The notes: generated by a model from the letters alone, not told the origin. Counted from the stretch's first letter, positions 16,344 to 24,766 are shown. The stretch: 64,000 bases of DNA from Maribellus sp. CM-23 (GCF_021354595.1 NZ_JADWYJ010000004.1:372001-436000), one strand, 5' to 3'. Translations and numbers: made by a program.

Positions 16344-18671
16344 ATGGAAGTAAGAGAAATAAAAGATATAATAAGCGACATTAAAGAGCTGGTTAACACA
16401 AAAGGATACATTTATACTTTGTGCTTAATCATCATGGATGATTTCCATTTTAATGTTGAAAAGATGCATGAGGTTGACAATCGTGCGAGATTGAGTAAGA
16501 ATGAAGTATCATTACTTATTGGGTTTCTAATACAAAATAGAATAAATCTTGACACACCAGAAAGTCCTTTTGATTTAGCAGAACAAAAGAAAAAGACCTA
16601 CAAATTAATGGATGAGTTACATAGTTCAACATTGACGCCAATGTTTGAAAAGTTTAAACCATTAATTGACAATCTAAATTCTAGAGAACAACCTGATAAA
16701 CGTGATTTTTTTGGTGGAGAAAATGTTTTTATTGAACCTATCTTTTACGCAGGGGATGGAATATATGAGTTTCAATATATAGAATTCCTTAATCGAAAAT
16801 ATAAGTACGATGAAACCTGGTTAAACTTAAATTCAAACTTTTATTTTGACAAAATAAATAAGATTACCTCTCAAATAAAGAATTCCCATCAAGAAAAAAT
16901 TAAAAAAGTCAATTTCTTAGGTTTAAAAGAAAATAAATCTCAAATAATTAAAGACTTAAAAAAAGACAAGTCAATCCCAAAAAATGAACGAGGCAAAAAC
17001 ATTGATGAGTTCTTCACAATAATTGAATTCTTCCAATTTTTCGAATTGTTTGAAACAGATTCTCATATAAAAGAAGGGCTAAATCCTGAAGAAATTGGAG
17101 AAAAGGGATGGAGTTCTTTTTATACCGGAATCATTGATTTATTCACCATTCGCAAATCTGATTTTCATAACGATTTGAACATAGACTCGTTCCTTGATAA
17201 TTTCTCAATTAAATTAGATAAAAAGGAAAGAAATAAACAATTTCAAAATATTGGAGATTTCAATCTCTTCACCGCTAAACCAATCATTCAACTTGATTCA
17301 GAACGTTTCTTTGTACCTATATCATTTTCTATTTTTGAGGCTGTTTATGAGAGTCCGTATTATTGGATGCAAGCAGACAATCACTATAAGAATAAGCTTG
17401 CAGAAAACAGGGGAAGAGTTGGAGAAGAGATAACTTACGAGCTTCTAAAAAAGGTTTTTGGTGAGAAAAGAATATACAAGTCCGTTAAGATTGTGTCGAA
17501 AAAAGGACATGATGATACCGACATTGATGTTCTGTGTATTCTTGGAAGTAAGGCGCTATGTGTACAAGTAAAATCAAAAAAACTAACACAACTCTCGCGT
17601 AAAGGTAATTTCAATCAGTTGCAAACAGATTTCAAGAATGCAGTTCAAGATGCATACGAACAAGGTCTTATTTGCCGTGAAAGAATTGTTGAGAAGAAAG
17701 CCACTTTTTTTAATGAAAGAGGCGATAAAATTGACATTACAGAAGATATTGAAGAGGTTTATATATTAGGTATTACTACAGAAAACTATCCTACTCTAAC
17801 ACATCAAACTTTTGCATTTTTAGAAAAAGAAGAATCAGCACCACATCCACTTTTCTTGACAATTTTTGATTTAGAACTAGTGTTATTTTATCTCAATAAT
17901 CCTTACGACTTTCTTTATTACGTTCGTCAACGAATTGAATTAATGGAATATTTTCATTCAAATGAAGAAATAAACTATTTAGGTTATCATTTAACAAATA
18001 AATTAAGGAAAGACCCAAAGTTCGATTATTATCAACTTGACACAAGTCTTGGACAATTAGTCGACCGAAATTATTATCCGTTGAAACTTGGAATTAAAAC
18101 TTCCTCTGAAAATGATAAAATTGGTAATAGATGGAAAAATGAAGATTTTGAAATATTATGTAACCAAATTGATGAAATAAATTCACCTAAAAAGACAGAT
18201 ATAATATTTCATCTATTAGATTGGTCTGAAGAATCTAGAGAGAACCTAATCAACCAGATAAAAACGACAAAGCAAAAAACTAATACTGATGGGAAGTGGC
18301 ACAACTTCTCAATTATGGCTGGGTTGGTTCGGTCTTCTTTTGGGTTAACTTTTATATCTTGGGATGATAATGACATTTACGAACTCAATGATAGATTGCT
18401 TCAACTAAGTAGTAATCGGAAATATAAAAGTAAAGCAGATTTTTGGATTGGAATTGGGTGTTTAAAGGATAGTGGAAGATTCGTCGACTCCATTGTATTT
18501 AGTGATGCTAAATGGGAGTTTGACGAAGAAATGGAAAAAGAAATCGAAATATTATTAGGAGGGAAAAACCAAGGAACTCCCATGAAATTAGGACGAAAAA
18601 TAGGGAGAAACGAATTTTGTCCGTGTGGGAGTGGATTAAAATATAAAAAGTGTTGTGGTAGAAAATTTTAA
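16344..18671 (+). CDS. Large PD-(D/E)XK-like nuclease protein with C-terminal SEC-C zinc motif
   Basis: A 775-residue soluble protein that I do not recognise as a named family. Around residues 360-415 it has the pattern of a restriction-type nuclease fold: GEEI (Glu362/363), TDIDV (Asp393, Asp395) and QVKSK (Gln408-Val-Lys410), where Gln replaces the usual acidic residue as in Mrr-like enzymes. The last 20 residues are a SEC-C zinc motif (RNEFCPCGSG...KCCG). The N-terminal 330 residues are helical and charged. The gene is much more AT-rich than MutS2 or the polyamine genes, which suggests transfer. It is the first unit of the 30-nt-repeat array. A defence or DNA-processing role is a guess from fold and context. 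Confidence 0.7.
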   Translation: MEVREIKDIISDIKELVNTKGYIYTLCLIIMDDFHFNVEKMHEVDNRARLSKNEVSLLIGFLIQNRINLDTPESPFDLAEQKKKTYKLMDELHSSTLTPMFEKFKPLIDNLNSREQPDKRDFFGGENVFIEPIFYAGDGIYEFQYIEFLNRKYKYDETWLNLNSNFYFDKINKITSQIKNSHQEKIKKVNFLGLKENKSQIIKDLKKDKSIPKNERGKNIDEFFTIIEFFQFFELFETDSHIKEGLNPEEIGEKGWSSFYTGIIDLFTIRKSDFHNDLNIDSFLDNFSIKLDKKERNKQFQNIGDFNLFTAKPIIQLDSERFFVPISFSIFEAVYESPYYWMQADNHYKNKLAENRGRVGEEITYELLKKVFGEKRIYKSVKIVSKKGHDDTDIDVLCILGSKALCVQVKSKKLTQLSRKGNFNQLQTDFKNAVQDAYEQGLICRERIVEKKATFFNERGDKIDITEDIEEVYILGITTENYPTLTHQTFAFLEKEESAPHPLFLTIFDLELVLFYLNNPYDFLYYVRQRIELMEYFHSNEEINYLGYHLTNKLRKDPKFDYYQLDTSLGQLVDRNYYPLKLGIKTSSENDKIGNRWKNEDFEILCNQIDEINSPKKTDIIFHLLDWSEESRENLINQIKTTKQKTNTDGKWHNFSIMAGLVRSSFGLTFISWDDNDIYELNDRLLQLSSNRKYKSKADFWIGIGCLKDSGRFVDSIVFSDAKWEFDEEMEKEIEILLGGKNQGTPMKLGRKIGRNEFCPCGSGLKYKKCCGRKF

Positions 18672-18690
18672 AAACCTACCGCTAATCCCC

Positions 18691-18720
18691 GCTCCCGCGC
18701 GCTAACATCGCGTGGTAAAG
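18691..18720 (+). repeat. 30-nt GC-rich border repeat, copy A
   Basis: GCTCCCGCGCGCTAACATCG followed by CGTGGTAAAG; it begins 20 bases after the stop of the SEC-C nuclease-like gene. It is one of seven copies in this zone, all in plus orientation. Confidence 0.9.
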
Positions 18721-18754
18721 GAGTTTTAACGTAAAACCAATAACAACATTCAAA

Positions 18755-19162
18755 ATGGAAAATCTTCATCCTTTATTTTTTATCGGGGCTGTAGTGGTTC
18801 TGTTGCTTATGGTTCTTTATTTTCTTCCCATTGGGCTATGGTTTGCGGCAACCGTTTCGGGGGTGCGTATTTCGCTTATGGAACTTTTATTAATGCGACT
18901 GCGAAAAACTCCGGTAAAAGAGGTGGTTGAAGGTTTAATAGTTGCCACCAAGGGAGGCTTAAATCTAAGCCGCGATGAGCTGGAAGCCCTGGCATTAAGC
19001 GGAGGTGATGTGAAAAATGTGGTAAACGGTATGGTGGCCGCCAAACGGGCCGGTTTTCCTTTGTCGTTTGAGAATGCAGTAAAAGCCGATGCCCAGGGCC
19101 TGAACATCCTTGAATCGGTACAGGAAAAAATGCGCGAAACACAAAAAGTTCAGTTTGAGTAA
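18755..19162 (+). CDS. Short FloA-like (flotillin-like) N-terminal protein
   Basis: A 135-residue protein with one N-terminal membrane segment (residues about 8-32) followed by a sequence that resembles the start of flotillin-like FloA (formerly UPF0365): GVRISLMELLLMRLRK, LIVATKGGLNLSRDELEA, GGDVKNVVNGMVAAKRA. Full FloA proteins have about 330 residues and continue into a long PHB-like and coiled-coil region. Here the frame stops right after the first module and no FloA-like sequence follows. It may be a natural short form or a decayed copy. It is the second unit of the repeat-bounded series, 34 bases after repeat A. Confidence 0.72.
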   Translation: MENLHPLFFIGAVVVLLLMVLYFLPIGLWFAATVSGVRISLMELLLMRLRKTPVKEVVEGLIVATKGGLNLSRDELEALALSGGDVKNVVNGMVAAKRAGFPLSFENAVKADAQGLNILESVQEKMRETQKVQFE

Positions 19163-19193
19163 TCCTGACATATTTGATGTTAAAAGCTAAATT

Positions 19194-19856
19194 ATGAGAA
19201 GGACGCAGATACTTTTGGTAGCAATTTTACTTATTCTGTTTTACTCGTGTTCATTAAAAAAGGACAAAAGGATTGACCGAAGCAAAATCAATGAACATTA
19301 TACTTCGGCTGGTTTATCGGTTAAACCACAAAATGTGTATGAGGATAAATATGACTTACTGATTAAGGAATTTCAGCAAATTAATGGGCCGGATATTATT
19401 GCTAAAACTAAACGTGGCTTCCCATTTATGATGTCTTGCGAAATACTCGGTGATTATTTTACAAGTCCTAAATTAAAGGGGAAATATGCCAAAACTGAAG
19501 TTGAATTATACCCCATTCAGTCTTCAATAATCAAAGCTACTTACGATAAAGAGCTGTATGATTTAAGCGATGTTGAAAAAAAAGAAAAGTTTAATTACAA
19601 GGATCTTACCGTTCTGTTTCGATTAATGAGAAAACTGGATGTTAAATGGATTTTGCGAGAAAACAATTATATCGAATTCTCGGGTTATGTGCCACCAGCA
19701 GATCATGGTCTTGATCTTTATAACGGATATATTTATTGTCTGAATGATTCGGTTCCGGAAATAAATAAGAATGTATTCTATCCCGTACTTTACCGGTTAG
19801 ATGACAATTGGTATTTTTTTGTTCGTGAAACCGATCGGAGTGGTGGGACTCAATAA
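19194..19856 (+). CDS. Putative lipoprotein of unknown function
   Basis: A 220-residue protein with a lipoprotein signal (MRRTQILLVAILLILFYSC, Cys19 as lipid anchor) and a mainly beta mature part rich in Lys, Asp and aromatic residues. No family is recognised. It starts 31 bases after the FloA-like gene in the same direction and is followed by border repeat B. Expected location is the periplasmic face of the inner or outer membrane. Confidence 0.72.
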   Translation: MRRTQILLVAILLILFYSCSLKKDKRIDRSKINEHYTSAGLSVKPQNVYEDKYDLLIKEFQQINGPDIIAKTKRGFPFMMSCEILGDYFTSPKLKGKYAKTEVELYPIQSSIIKATYDKELYDLSDVEKKEKFNYKDLTVLFRLMRKLDVKWILRENNYIEFSGYVPPADHGLDLYNGYIYCLNDSVPEINKNVFYPVLYRLDDNWYFFVRETDRSGGTQ

Positions 19857-19871
19857 GAAACCGATGTCCCC

Positions 19872-19901
19872 GCTCCCGCGCGCTCACATCGCGTGGTAAA
19901 G
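19872..19901 (+). repeat. 30-nt GC-rich border repeat, copy B
   Basis: Differs from copy A by GCTCAC for GCTAAC; it starts 15 bases after the lipoprotein stop. It is followed by a second shared block (about 19906-19945) containing CTACAGGCCATACGCTACC and an ATCGTG/CACGAT hairpin. Confidence 0.9.
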
Positions 19902-19958
19902 AAAAAACTACAGGCCATACGCTACCATCGTGCGGCAGCACGATAAAATTTGAAAACA

Positions 19959-20435
19959 ATGAAAAACTGGATTCTTATAGCAATAATGTTAACGTTTCAA
20001 TTGCCTTTATTTGCACATGAGGACACACCTATTACACTAAGCAAAGAGGAGAAATTAATAGGACTTCCTGAAAAATATGCGAACGCAGAATTTAACCGTG
20101 CAACGTTCACATTGGCAATAAACGATCAACAGATAATTATTCCGGAATGCATAAAAGAGTTTTTCAATCACTATAAGGACTACGACATAAGCTTCTCAGC
20201 ATCATGGTATCATAACTCTGAACTTTTACCCCACTACATACATATGGATATTACTACCGCTGAAAATCCATATGGTTGTCAGGTATTTTTCAACCTTGAA
20301 ACATTAGAAATTTACCAGGTAAATAAGCCTAAAGTGATACCTAAAGAGGGTTACCCTGGGTTTTACACAGCCAATGAGCAAATAATTTCTGAAGAATGTC
20401 GCGAATCTGTATTGAATTCAATAACCAAAAAATAA
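19959..20435 (+). CDS. Exported protein of unknown function
   Basis: A 158-residue protein with signal peptide MKNWILIAIMLTFQLPLFA. A longer frame starts with TTG at 19950, but the ATG at 19959 is preferred. The mature part is acidic and mixed alpha/beta, with Cys at PECIKEF, YGCQVF and EECRES. No family is recognised. It lies between border repeats B and C, so it forms a single-gene unit. Confidence 0.68.
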   Translation: MKNWILIAIMLTFQLPLFAHEDTPITLSKEEKLIGLPEKYANAEFNRATFTLAINDQQIIIPECIKEFFNHYKDYDISFSASWYHNSELLPHYIHMDITTAENPYGCQVFFNLETLEIYQVNKPKVIPKEGYPGFYTANEQIISEECRESVLNSITKK

Positions 20436-20447
20436 AAACTCGACCCC

Positions 20448-20477
20448 GTTCCCGCGCGCTAACACCGAGTGGTAAAG
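20448..20477 (+). repeat. 30-nt GC-rich border repeat, copy C
   Basis: GTTCCCGCGCGCTAACACCG followed by AGTGGTAAAG. It starts 12 bases after the preceding stop. An ACTCG just upstream can pair with the CGAGT in the repeat, whereas copy B has GATGT upstream pairing with ACATC. The follow-on block CTACAGGCCACACGCTACC is also present. Confidence 0.88.
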
Positions 20478-20526
20478 AAAAAGCTACAGGCCACACGCTA
20501 CCATCGTTCGGCAGCGAAGGAAGCTT

Positions 20527-20964
20527 TTACCGGTCTATTATTTTTGAAAGATTCTGAAGGGAGTTCTGTATTATTTTATTCCATTGCGGCTTTAAAACCC
20601 ACGCATCCATATAGTTGCCAATGATGGGAGTTGAAATTGAATATTCAAGTCCATAAGTAAGTTTCGTTTTTCCGTCGATTACTTCAAAGTTCCAAAAGGA
20701 TTTATAGGGTGGGCCTTTTATTCCAACAACTTTAAAGCCCACATTTTCGGTATATTCATAAACCTCCGCCTCTATTTCGTATTTAAACATCATCATTTTT
20801 GCCTTATACCTGTATTTTGCACCCTTCCCTTTTTCAACTTCGCTTATTGATTGAAAGTCAGATACTCCTTCAAACCATTCCTCCCATTTCTTCCAATCAG
20901 AGGCATATTCGAAAACTTCTTCCAAAGGAGTGTTTAATAAAACACTATGAGCGATTTTGGTCAT
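20527..20964 (-). CDS. SRPBCC-family (START-like) protein
   Basis: A 145-residue small cytoplasmic protein of the SRPBCC helix-grip fold, which binds hydrophobic ligands in a deep cavity. The opening HSVLLNTPLEEVFEYASDWKKWEEW and the closing long C-terminal helix (PQWNKIIQNSLQNLSKI) are typical of the polyketide-cyclase/dehydrase-like subgroup. The ligand is unknown. It is the only gene of the accessory series on the minus strand, lying between repeats C and D. Confidence 0.85.
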   Translation of the reverse strand: MTKIAHSVLLNTPLEEVFEYASDWKKWEEWFEGVSDFQSISEVEKGKGAKYRYKAKMMMFKYEIEAEVYEYTENVGFKVVGIKGPPYKSFWNFEVIDGKTKLTYGLEYSISTPIIGNYMDAWVLKPQWNKIIQNSLQNLSKIIDR

Positions 20965-20995
20965 GACACATGGATTTTAGTTTTAGAGAAAGGTA

Positions 20996-21560
20996 CAAAA
21001 AATGGGACAAAGAACGAAGCTGCGAGCTACGGGTATTAGGAGTTCAGAGTTCAGAGTTCAGAGTTCAGGGTTCAGAGTTCCCGTCAGTGGCCGGGCAGGC
21101 GGAGTGAGTACCGAGTAATGAGTTTCGAGGTGCGAGCTACGAGTAAAAAACAGCAGCACGGCAATACAGCAACACGGCAGCACAGAACCATAAGATCGGG
21201 CTACGAGCTACGAGCTTCGAGCATCGAGAATCCAGAACACACCCCCTCCGTCATTCCGTTGTCAGAGCCAACTGAATTCCTCGTCCCCCTAAATGGGGAC
21301 AAAGGGTTCAGAGTTCAGGGTTCCCGTCAGTAGCCGGGCAGGCGGAGTATGTATCGGGTATCGAGCTTCCAGCTTCCAGCTTCGAGCTTCGAGCTTCGAG
21401 CTTGGAGTTGTGAGCTACGAGCTACGAGTAAAAAACAGCAGCACGGCAATACAGCAACACAGCAACACGGCAACACAGAACAGTGAGATCGGGCTTCGAG
21501 CATCCAGTATCCAGCATCGGGCACCCGGCTGGCGCAGATTTGTAATCCGTGCCATTTTAG
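20996..21560 (-). repeat. Repeat mosaic in reversed orientation
   Basis: The same word classes as at 13.8-16.1 kb appear as reverse complements: GAGCTTC/GAGCATC heptads, GAGTTCA runs, one ~65-bp module (21239-21303), plus two copies of an 8-nt-periodic block (CAACACGG/CAACACAG, 21140-21190 and 21430-21485) and two copies of CCCGTCAGTNGCCGGGCAGG. A GGCGCAGATTTGTAATCCG word closes it. No gene is seen. Confidence 0.9.
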
Positions 21561-21596
21561 TACAACCAATCACCGAAAACAAAAAGAAAAATCTCC

Positions 21597-21626
21597 GCTC
21601 CCGCGCGCTAACATCGCGTGGTAAAA
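21597..21626 (+). repeat. 30-nt GC-rich border repeat, copy D
   Basis: Identical to copy A over 28 of 30 bases. Unlike the other copies it does not follow a gene on the plus strand but the reversed mosaic. Confidence 0.9.
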
Positions 21627-21670
21627 AAGAGTATTTTTAAACTGTTTAACCATAGTAACTACACTGCATT

Positions 21671-21850
21671 ATGAATCTGCTATTGATTGTTTTGCTCCTC
21701 GTACCCATTGTTTTCCTGGTTGCACTTTTTATTGGAATTGTAAAGAAAAACAAACGACTCCGGATTACCTCCCTGATCTTTTTCGTGATCGTCTCGCTGG
21801 CAGAGCTTGCTTATTTTACCCAGCTTCCGCACCATTGCATCGCGTGGTAA
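21671..21850 (+). CDS. Small two-segment membrane protein ending inside a border repeat
   Basis: A 59-residue ORF (MNLLLIVLLLVPIVFLVALF...) with two hydrophobic segments (about 2-22 and 31-48) separated by a basic KKNKRLR loop. Its last residues, PHHCIAW, and its TAA stop are encoded by border repeat E, so the natural C-terminus may have been replaced when the repeat arrived. No family is recognised. It could be a truncated membrane protein or a true small protein. Confidence 0.5.
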   Translation: MNLLLIVLLLVPIVFLVALFIGIVKKNKRLRITSLIFFVIVSLAELAYFTQLPHHCIAW

Positions 21851-21852
21851 AG
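21823..21852 (+). repeat. 30-nt GC-rich border repeat, copy E
   Basis: GCTTCCGCACCATTGCATCG followed by CGTGGTAAAG. The right half is identical to copies A, B and D, while the left half has diverged. It overlaps the end of the 59-residue ORF and supplies its stop codon. Confidence 0.85.
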
Positions 21853-22005
21853 GAAAAAAGCTAGAGGGCACACAATAAAACAGTGCAGCCGAAGGTTCAG
21901 CATTTGTGAATCAAGAATGAAAAGAGTTTACAGAAAATTATTCATACAAAAAGCAGTGAGGGGTAGTTACAGCGCCTTCCTGCAAAAAATAACAGAAAAG
22001 AAGCA

Positions 22006-22401
22006 ATGAGTACCAACAGAATAACCCGCTTAAACCCCGAAAATATACCGGCACCGGTAGGCAACTACTCACACGTTACCATAATTCCAAAGAATTCAGA
22101 CTTGTACACGTTTTCGGGGCAAATTGGGATCGATACAAATGGGAATATTCCCGGGAATTTGAGCGAACAGGTAGTATTGACATTCAAAAACATTCAAGGG
22201 CTTTTGGATAGCCAAAACCTAAGCGCTGACAACGTGATAAAAGTAAATATCTGGGCTACCGAAGACATTGACTGGGAATTTTTTGACGCCGAGTGGGAAA
22301 CCCTGTTCGGACAAACATACCCTTCGATGACGATTGCTTATATAAAAGCACTGGGATTGCCCGAACTGAAAATTGAGATTGAAATTTGGGCGGCTAAGTA
22401 A
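22006..22401 (+). CDS. RidA/YjgF-family protein, non-canonical
   Basis: A 131-residue protein with the Rid fold, which forms trimers. Classical RidA hydrolyses reactive enamines from PLP enzymes. Seen here are the N-terminal NPENIPAPVGNYSHV, the SGQIG strand and the final LPELKIEIEIWA. The Arg that binds the substrate carboxylate in true RidA sits after a Pro in a PxR context. The matching site here reads YPSMTIAY, with Met in place of Arg, so imine deaminase activity is doubtful and another Rid subgroup is likely. It is a single-gene unit between repeats E and F. Confidence 0.85.
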   Translation: MSTNRITRLNPENIPAPVGNYSHVTIIPKNSDLYTFSGQIGIDTNGNIPGNLSEQVVLTFKNIQGLLDSQNLSADNVIKVNIWATEDIDWEFFDAEWETLFGQTYPSMTIAYIKALGLPELKIEIEIWAAK

Positions 22402-22407
22402 TATTAC

Positions 22408-22438
22408 GCTCCCGCGCGATGGCATTGATAGTCAAAGG
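22408..22438 (+). repeat. 30-nt GC-rich border repeat, copy F (degenerate)
   Basis: Shares GCTCCCGCGCGATNGCAT with copy G but has lost the CGCGTGG end. It starts six bases after the RidA-like stop. Confidence 0.75.
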
Positions 22439-22587
22439 AGTTCAGAGTTTAGGGTTCAAAGTTCAGAGGCCATAATCCAGTATCTAATATCCTGCATCGC
22501 GTATCGAAAACGACCACTGACCACTGATCACTGAATACTATTCATAGCGTCAACCGAAAAAAAACATAAAAGCTAAACAACCGGTAT

Positions 22588-23415
22588 ATGATTGAACTAA
22601 AGAAAGAAAAATACGCCCTTTTGGAAGCGCCGCTAAAGGACGTGAAGATCAACCACCTTTTTGCGCGTTCGGTAATCGAAAAGAAAGTGGACGGGAAGGT
22701 GTTTGTTGACGACGCTGAACACCCGAAAACATTTTATGTGGTTCATCCCTATGGCATGAGTTTGTTGTTTGGCGACAGTGAAAACAGCGACTTTAACAGC
22801 CAGCTGACCGACTATTGTTTCAACCGGCAGGGGATTCGGAATTCGTTTGAATGGATGCAGGCCTTTCCCGGCAACTGGGATACTACATTGCCCGGGTTGT
22901 TTGGAGACAAATTGCGTGTAGCGTTGGATGCAGAGGAAGCTCCCGGCGATTGCATTGAACTGAACACCCGCGTAAACTTCCGCTTCAACCGGGAGAAGTA
23001 CCTGGAGTTTAAGCACGCAAACATAAACGGGCAGCACGAAATAAAAAGAACCGACGCCGCTATTTTTGAGGCGATGACCGGAAGCGTTGTTCCCGCACGT
23101 TTTTGGAACAATGCCGGCGATTTCTGTCAAAACGGGATCGGGTTTAGTTTGTTTGACCGCGGCAGGCTGGCTACCACGGCCTATTCTGCTTTTATTTTTG
23201 AAAAAGAGCTGGAACTGGGCATGGAAACGATCCCCGAATTCAGGGGGAAAGGCTTTGCACAATATGCCTGTTCGGCTTTGATCGATTATTGCCTGGAAAA
23301 CGATTATGAGCCGGTTTGGGCGTGTAAATTAAGCAATATACCATCGTACGGCCTGGCTCAGAAACTCGGGTTTGTTCCGGCACTGACTTTGCTTTACTAC
23401 CGGTTGGCGCTTTAA
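22588..23415 (+). CDS. GNAT-family N-acetyltransferase
   Basis: A 275-residue protein of the two-domain GNAT type (PF12746-like). The N-terminal half is a degenerate module. The C-terminal half has the acetyl-CoA-binding strand-loop-helix: METIPEFRGKGFAQYACSALI (the R/Q-x-x-G-x-A-like P-loop is RGKGFA), then NIPSYGLAQKLGF, a usual motif B. It acetylates an unknown small molecule or protein amine. It is a single-gene unit between repeats F and G and shares no operon. Confidence 0.85.
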   Translation: MIELKKEKYALLEAPLKDVKINHLFARSVIEKKVDGKVFVDDAEHPKTFYVVHPYGMSLLFGDSENSDFNSQLTDYCFNRQGIRNSFEWMQAFPGNWDTTLPGLFGDKLRVALDAEEAPGDCIELNTRVNFRFNREKYLEFKHANINGQHEIKRTDAAIFEAMTGSVVPARFWNNAGDFCQNGIGFSLFDRGRLATTAYSAFIFEKELELGMETIPEFRGKGFAQYACSALIDYCLENDYEPVWACKLSNIPSYGLAQKLGFVPALTLLYYRLAL

Positions 23416-23440
23416 TGGCTAACTTATAACAACCAGCCCT

Positions 23441-23470
23441 GCTCCCGCGCGATTGCATCGCGTGGAAAAG
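23441..23470 (+). repeat. 30-nt GC-rich border repeat, copy G
   Basis: GCTCCCGCGCGATTGCATCG followed by CGTGGAAAAG, 25 bases after the GNAT stop. It is the last copy in the series. Confidence 0.88.
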
Positions 23471-23870
23471 GGGTCTGGAGTTTAAAGTTCAGAGTTCAGA
23501 GTCAGCATCAAGTATCAAGAATCAAGCATCCAGTATCGGGTACACACCCCCTCCGTCATTCCTTCGTCGGGGCCTCCGTCATTCCTCGTCCCCCTCGGGA
23601 ATGGGGACAAAGAATTAAGCTACGAGCCTTGAGCTACGAGCATCGAGCATCGAGTATCAAGAATCAAGCATCCAGTATCTAGTATCCAGCATCGCGGACA
23701 CCCCCCTTCGTCATTCCGTTGTCGAAGCCAACAGAATTCCTCGTCCCCCTGAATGGGAACAAAGAATTAAGCTGTAAGCCGTGACCATCGAGCATCGACC
23801 ATCGACCATCGAGCATCAAGCATCCAATATCCAGTATCCAACATCCAAAATAAATAGATCTTTGTCAGCA
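23471..23870 (-). repeat. Repeat mosaic in reversed orientation with two ~65-bp modules
   Basis: Heptads such as CGAGCAT, CAAGCAT, CCAGTAT and CGACCAT run in phase around two module copies (23543-23613, with an internal duplication of CCTCCGTCATTCC, and 23697-23767). No gene is seen; the longer frame that could extend the MBL gene upstream runs through this repeat and is not used. Confidence 0.88.
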
Positions 23871-23933
23871 ATATTCGCCCAAGGCAGCCGTACTATAAGG
23901 CATGGGAATTTACCCGCAGAAAAACACATAAAA

Positions 23934-24713
23934 ATGATCAACTACAAGACAAACGACTGGTTTACGATTGAGAAAATTGATGACACTACATCGATTATTA
24001 GCGAATACAAACATTGGGAAGAAACACACTGCTACCTGCTTAACGGCAGCGACAAAAGTTTGCTGATTGATACGGGCCTGGGGGTGCGGAACATTTGGGA
24101 AGAGGTACAACAGCTAACCGGCAACCCGGTAGCGGCGGTGACCACCCACGCGCATTACGACCACTTTGGCGGACATCAGTATTTCCCCGAGTTTTATGTA
24201 CACGAGGCCGAGACCGAATGGATCAACGGGGGCTTTCCGCTGACGTTGCAACAGGTGCGGGACTTCCTGATGGAAGAGCCCTGCGATTTTCCTGCCGACT
24301 TTGATGTGAATGACTATTATCTGTTTGAAGGCACGCCCACACGGGTACTCCGCGATGGAGATACGATTGAGTTGGGAGGACGAAGCATTGAGGTGCTGCA
24401 TACCCCGGGCCATTCGCCCGGTCATATTTGTTTGTACGAAAAAGACAGGGGGTATTTGTATACCGGCGATTTGATTTACATCGGGGAATTGTTTGCGTAT
24501 TTCCCGTCGACCGACCCGATCGCTTACATGAACTCGATAAAAAAGCTGTTGCCGCTGGAGGTCCGGAAAATTCTGCCGGCACACCACGACTTAAATGTAC
24601 CGCTGTCGATTATCCGCGAACTGGACGAGGCCTTTACAAGCTTGCACAACAGCGGAAAGTTAAAACACGGAAGCGGGACTTTTTCGTATCCCAATTTTGG
24701 CATAAAACTATAG
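23934..24713 (+). CDS. MBL-fold metallo-hydrolase
   Basis: A 259-residue metallo-beta-lactamase-fold enzyme. The metal motif HAHYDH gives His72, His74, Asp76 and His77. Further ligands lie in HTPGHSPGHI and in the Asp of YTGDLIYIG. The layout is that of general hydrolases such as glyoxalase-II- and lactonase-like proteins; the substrate cannot be assigned. The start at 23934 (MINYKTNDWFTIEKID) is preferred over a longer frame from 23781 that would translate the repeat mosaic. It closes the accessory series. No border repeat follows, but a hairpin does. Confidence 0.88.
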   Translation: MINYKTNDWFTIEKIDDTTSIISEYKHWEETHCYLLNGSDKSLLIDTGLGVRNIWEEVQQLTGNPVAAVTTHAHYDHFGGHQYFPEFYVHEAETEWINGGFPLTLQQVRDFLMEEPCDFPADFDVNDYYLFEGTPTRVLRDGDTIELGGRSIEVLHTPGHSPGHICLYEKDRGYLYTGDLIYIGELFAYFPSTDPIAYMNSIKKLLPLEVRKILPAHHDLNVPLSIIRELDEAFTSLHNSGKLKHGSGTFSYPNFGIKL

Positions 24714-24766
24714 GTGAAAAAGCGGGCGAAGGGGTGCTGCAATCTTGCCGGCTTTTGTGTCCCCTT

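Noticed and set aside
18755..19162. FloA gene broken by a frameshift
   Set aside because: No other frame downstream continues the FloA sequence before the next gene starts.
18691..23470. 30-nt repeats as a CRISPR array
   Set aside because: The distances between copies are 0.2 to 1.6 kb and hold genes, not spacers.
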